Positions 24,958 to 26,146 of a stretch of 26,146 nucleotides of DNA are shown piece by piece. The stretch is from Sphaeroforma arctica JP610. Its lineage: Eukaryota > Opisthokonta > Ichthyosporea > Ichthyophonida. Positions within the stretch are counted from its first letter, which is position 1; each line of letters opens with the position of its first letter. The notes under the pieces were generated by a model that was not told where the DNA came from, searched no databases, and worked only from the letters and a program-made list of their open reading frames with translations. Where the stretch lies: assembly GCF_001186125.1 (NCBI RefSeq), contig NW_014040525.1, positions 14,468 through 40,613 on the forward strand. Direction: 5' to 3'. The translations under genes and the position numbers were made by a program.

Positions 24958-25100
24958 GCAAAAAAAAACCCCCCCCCATGCTGCATGACACAAGCGTCAA
25001 GCACCAGAATGCAGCTGACGTGTTGGGGTGCAGCGTGAGCACGATGCGGAGTTGGCGAAGGAGGTCGAAAAGAATATTCTGGACGACCGGTAACCAACAC
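24958..25100 (+). repeat. A9C9 block and first copy of a duplicated module
   Basis: TTTGC followed by nine A and nine C precedes a module that recurs 271 bp later: CTGACGTGTTGGGGTGCAGC at 25015 and 25286. One frame reads AADVLGCSVSTMRSWRRR, like a small helix-turn-helix; another reads a charged helix (REHDAELAKEVEKNILDD). I cannot tell which, if either, is coding. Confidence 0.6.
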
Positions 25101-25134
25101 TGCTCTGATGGGTCGAATTCGACCCATCAGAGCA
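25101..25134. repeat. Perfect 34-bp palindrome
   Basis: The arm TGCTCTGATGGGTCGAA is followed at once by its exact reverse complement, with GAATTC at the centre and no loop. It sits just after the first module copy. Confidence 0.97.
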
Positions 25135-25164
25135 TAAATCACAGATTGATAACCTATAACAAAT

Positions 25165-25225
25165 TCTCAACCAATCAGATCAATACAAGGTTAAAGCCAT
25201 CGTACAGTTCGGTATATAACGGACC
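25165..25225 (+). promoter_or_regulatory. CCAAT and TATA box pair
   Basis: AACCAATCAG at 25168-25177 is followed by GGTATATAACGG at 25211-25222, about 40 bp apart, a plausible core promoter for something starting near 25245 on the + strand, just before the second module copy. No transcript evidence. Confidence 0.3.
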
Positions 25226-25269
25226 ACGCTCTTTATTACCCTGTTTTATTGTACACAGTCAGTGTCGAC

Positions 25270-25380
25270 CGTGAGCAGGATGCAACTGACGTGTTGGGGT
25301 GCAGCGTGCGCACGGTGCGGAGTTGGCGAAGGAGTTGTGCCATATATCGAAAAATATATTCTGGACGGCCGGTAATGTTT
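25270..25380 (+). repeat. Second copy of the duplicated module
   Basis: It matches 25000-25095, with shared GTGTTGGGGTGCAGCGTG, CGGAGTTGGCGAAGGAG and ATATTCTGGACG. It reads ATDVLGCSVRTVRSWRRS in the same frame as the first copy. It has 11-12 extra bases near the end (TGTGCCATATAT). Confidence 0.8.
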
Positions 25381-25469
25381 GGGTTTACAAAACATTAGAG
25401 CCTGTTTTGAAGATACCAAAGCTGCCTACACGAGGGGTCAAGCACGATGGGCAGCAGGCGTCCACAGAT

Positions 25470-25863
25470 GATGTACTCCAGCAGTTTCGCGCAGCAGTTT
25501 CGCGCACAACAAGAGGACGAAGAACTGATACATGAATCAAAAGCTCGAAAATGGGACAATTGAATAAAAAAATTACAAACAATAATGTTGATCAATGCCC
25601 ATAGTCCTCGTAAATCAGGACAGAGGCATCAGGTTTATATTGGAAATGGTGGGACTCGAAATTTACATGCAAAGAAAGAAGGCAGTTTTGTGTTTGGAAC
25701 ACTTTTAAAGTGTTTTGACGTTTGGACCGGAATTATGGGAACTAATGCTAATAAACCAGTAACTTTCGTTTTCGGACATTCTGGTGTTCAAAGAAATATT
25801 CCCATTATTTTTAGCAGTCTTGCACGCGATCTTGTACTGGCTTCCGCCGGATTCTTCTCGTGA
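25470..25863 (+). CDS. Unassigned short reading frames
   Basis: A charged helical piece (SFAQQFRAQQEDEELIHESK) at about 25475-25560 includes a tandem 13-base duplication CAGCAGTTTCGCG. A 92-codon frame at 25585-25863 reads HQVYIGNGGTRNLHAKKEG and NKPVTFVFGHSGVQRNIPII. No family is recognised and no splice structure is evident. Confidence 0.25.
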
Positions 25864-25983
25864 CTTGCTTCGGTGTTCAATTCCGCTTGTGCCTCGGCAG
25901 TTGCTTCGGTATTTGATTTCCTTACTGCATTCCTCGTCTATCTCTGCAACTGATTTATTGCCGTCCTTGGCACTTATCCTTTT
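25705..25983 (-). CDS. Unassigned minus-strand open stretch
   Basis: Ninety-two codons without a stop and with no early ATG. Polar, charged composition: SAKDGNKSVAEIDEECSKEI, later GGSQYKIACKTAKNNGN. It overlaps the + strand frame ending at 25863, so at most one of the two is real. The lack of a start would fit an exon. Confidence 0.2.
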   Translation of the reverse strand, partial: KRISAKDGNKSVAEIDEECSKEIKYRSNCRGTSGIEHRSKSREESGGSQYKIACKTAKNNGNISLNTRMSENESYWFISISSHNSGPNVKTL

Positions 25984-26019
25984 CTATACCCGAGTCGTTG
26001 TCTTTCTCGGCACTCCGCT

Positions 26020-26058
26020 ATATTTATATTATACATATAAATATATATATATATATAC

Positions 26059-26146
<88 letters not shown>
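26020..26146. repeat. AT microsatellite at the window end
   Basis: From about 26020 the sequence becomes TATA/ATAT with two ACATATAAAT interruptions, then pure (AT)n to the end of the window. Confidence 0.95.

Noticed and set aside
1-26146. tRNA or rRNA genes
   Set aside because: No tRNA cloverleaf with A- and B-box words and no rRNA-like conserved stretch was noticed on either strand by eye.

Overview
The window looks like nuclear DNA of an intron-rich eukaryote, most likely an opisthokont. An intersectin-type adaptor gene has at least 14 exons joined by GT-AG introns with GTATGT/GTAAGT-like donors, and the rest is dense in simple repeats and decayed retroelements. A unicellular holozoan such as an ichthyosporean would fit, but that placement is inference. 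I see no rRNA, tRNA or CRISPR array.

Region 1 (1-9,920, + strand) is the 3' part of one host gene. Fourteen exons from 480 to the stop at 9,799-9,801 have matching intron phases throughout and give about 603 residues. They encode a charged coiled coil, a Tyr/Asp/Asn-rich disordered stretch, then five SH3 domains (A to E) separated by acidic and proline-rich linkers, one of which carries an NPF motif. The protein stops right after SH3E, as in the short form of intersectin. The EH-domain part would lie upstream of the window. Several introns contain worn copies of the exon just before them, and some pair GT-rich 5' ends with CA-rich 3' ends.

Region 2 (about 9,920-11,080) has no convincing host gene. 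It holds a 20-bp duplication, an A/C homopolymer block, a period-11 minisatellite and a weak THAP-like zinc-finger reading on the minus strand.

Region 3 (about 11,080-20,645) is an old, heavily broken Ty3/gypsy-type LTR retroelement, probably a chromovirus. In order it has lysine-rich and gag-like segments, an eight-unit 38-bp hairpin array, a Cys/His-rich segment, protease, reverse transcriptase, RNase H, a second DIRS-like RNase H-type segment, integrase, a GPY/F module, a chromodomain-like segment and a polypurine tract. Diverged direct repeats lie at each side; the left copy is interrupted by a 546-bp block with its own minus-strand reading frame.

Region 4 (about 20,650-24,660) is a stretch of coding-like segments of unknown family, mostly + strand, ending with a 267-bp tandem duplication and a minus-strand lysine-rich segment. 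It begins immediately after the right-hand repeat and may be part of the same or another mobile element.

Region 5 (24,660-26,146) has a duplicated module around a perfect 34-bp palindrome and a CCAAT/TATA pair, two unassigned short reading frames, and a terminal AT microsatellite.

All identifications come from reading the sequence and from knowledge of the families; no database search was run.
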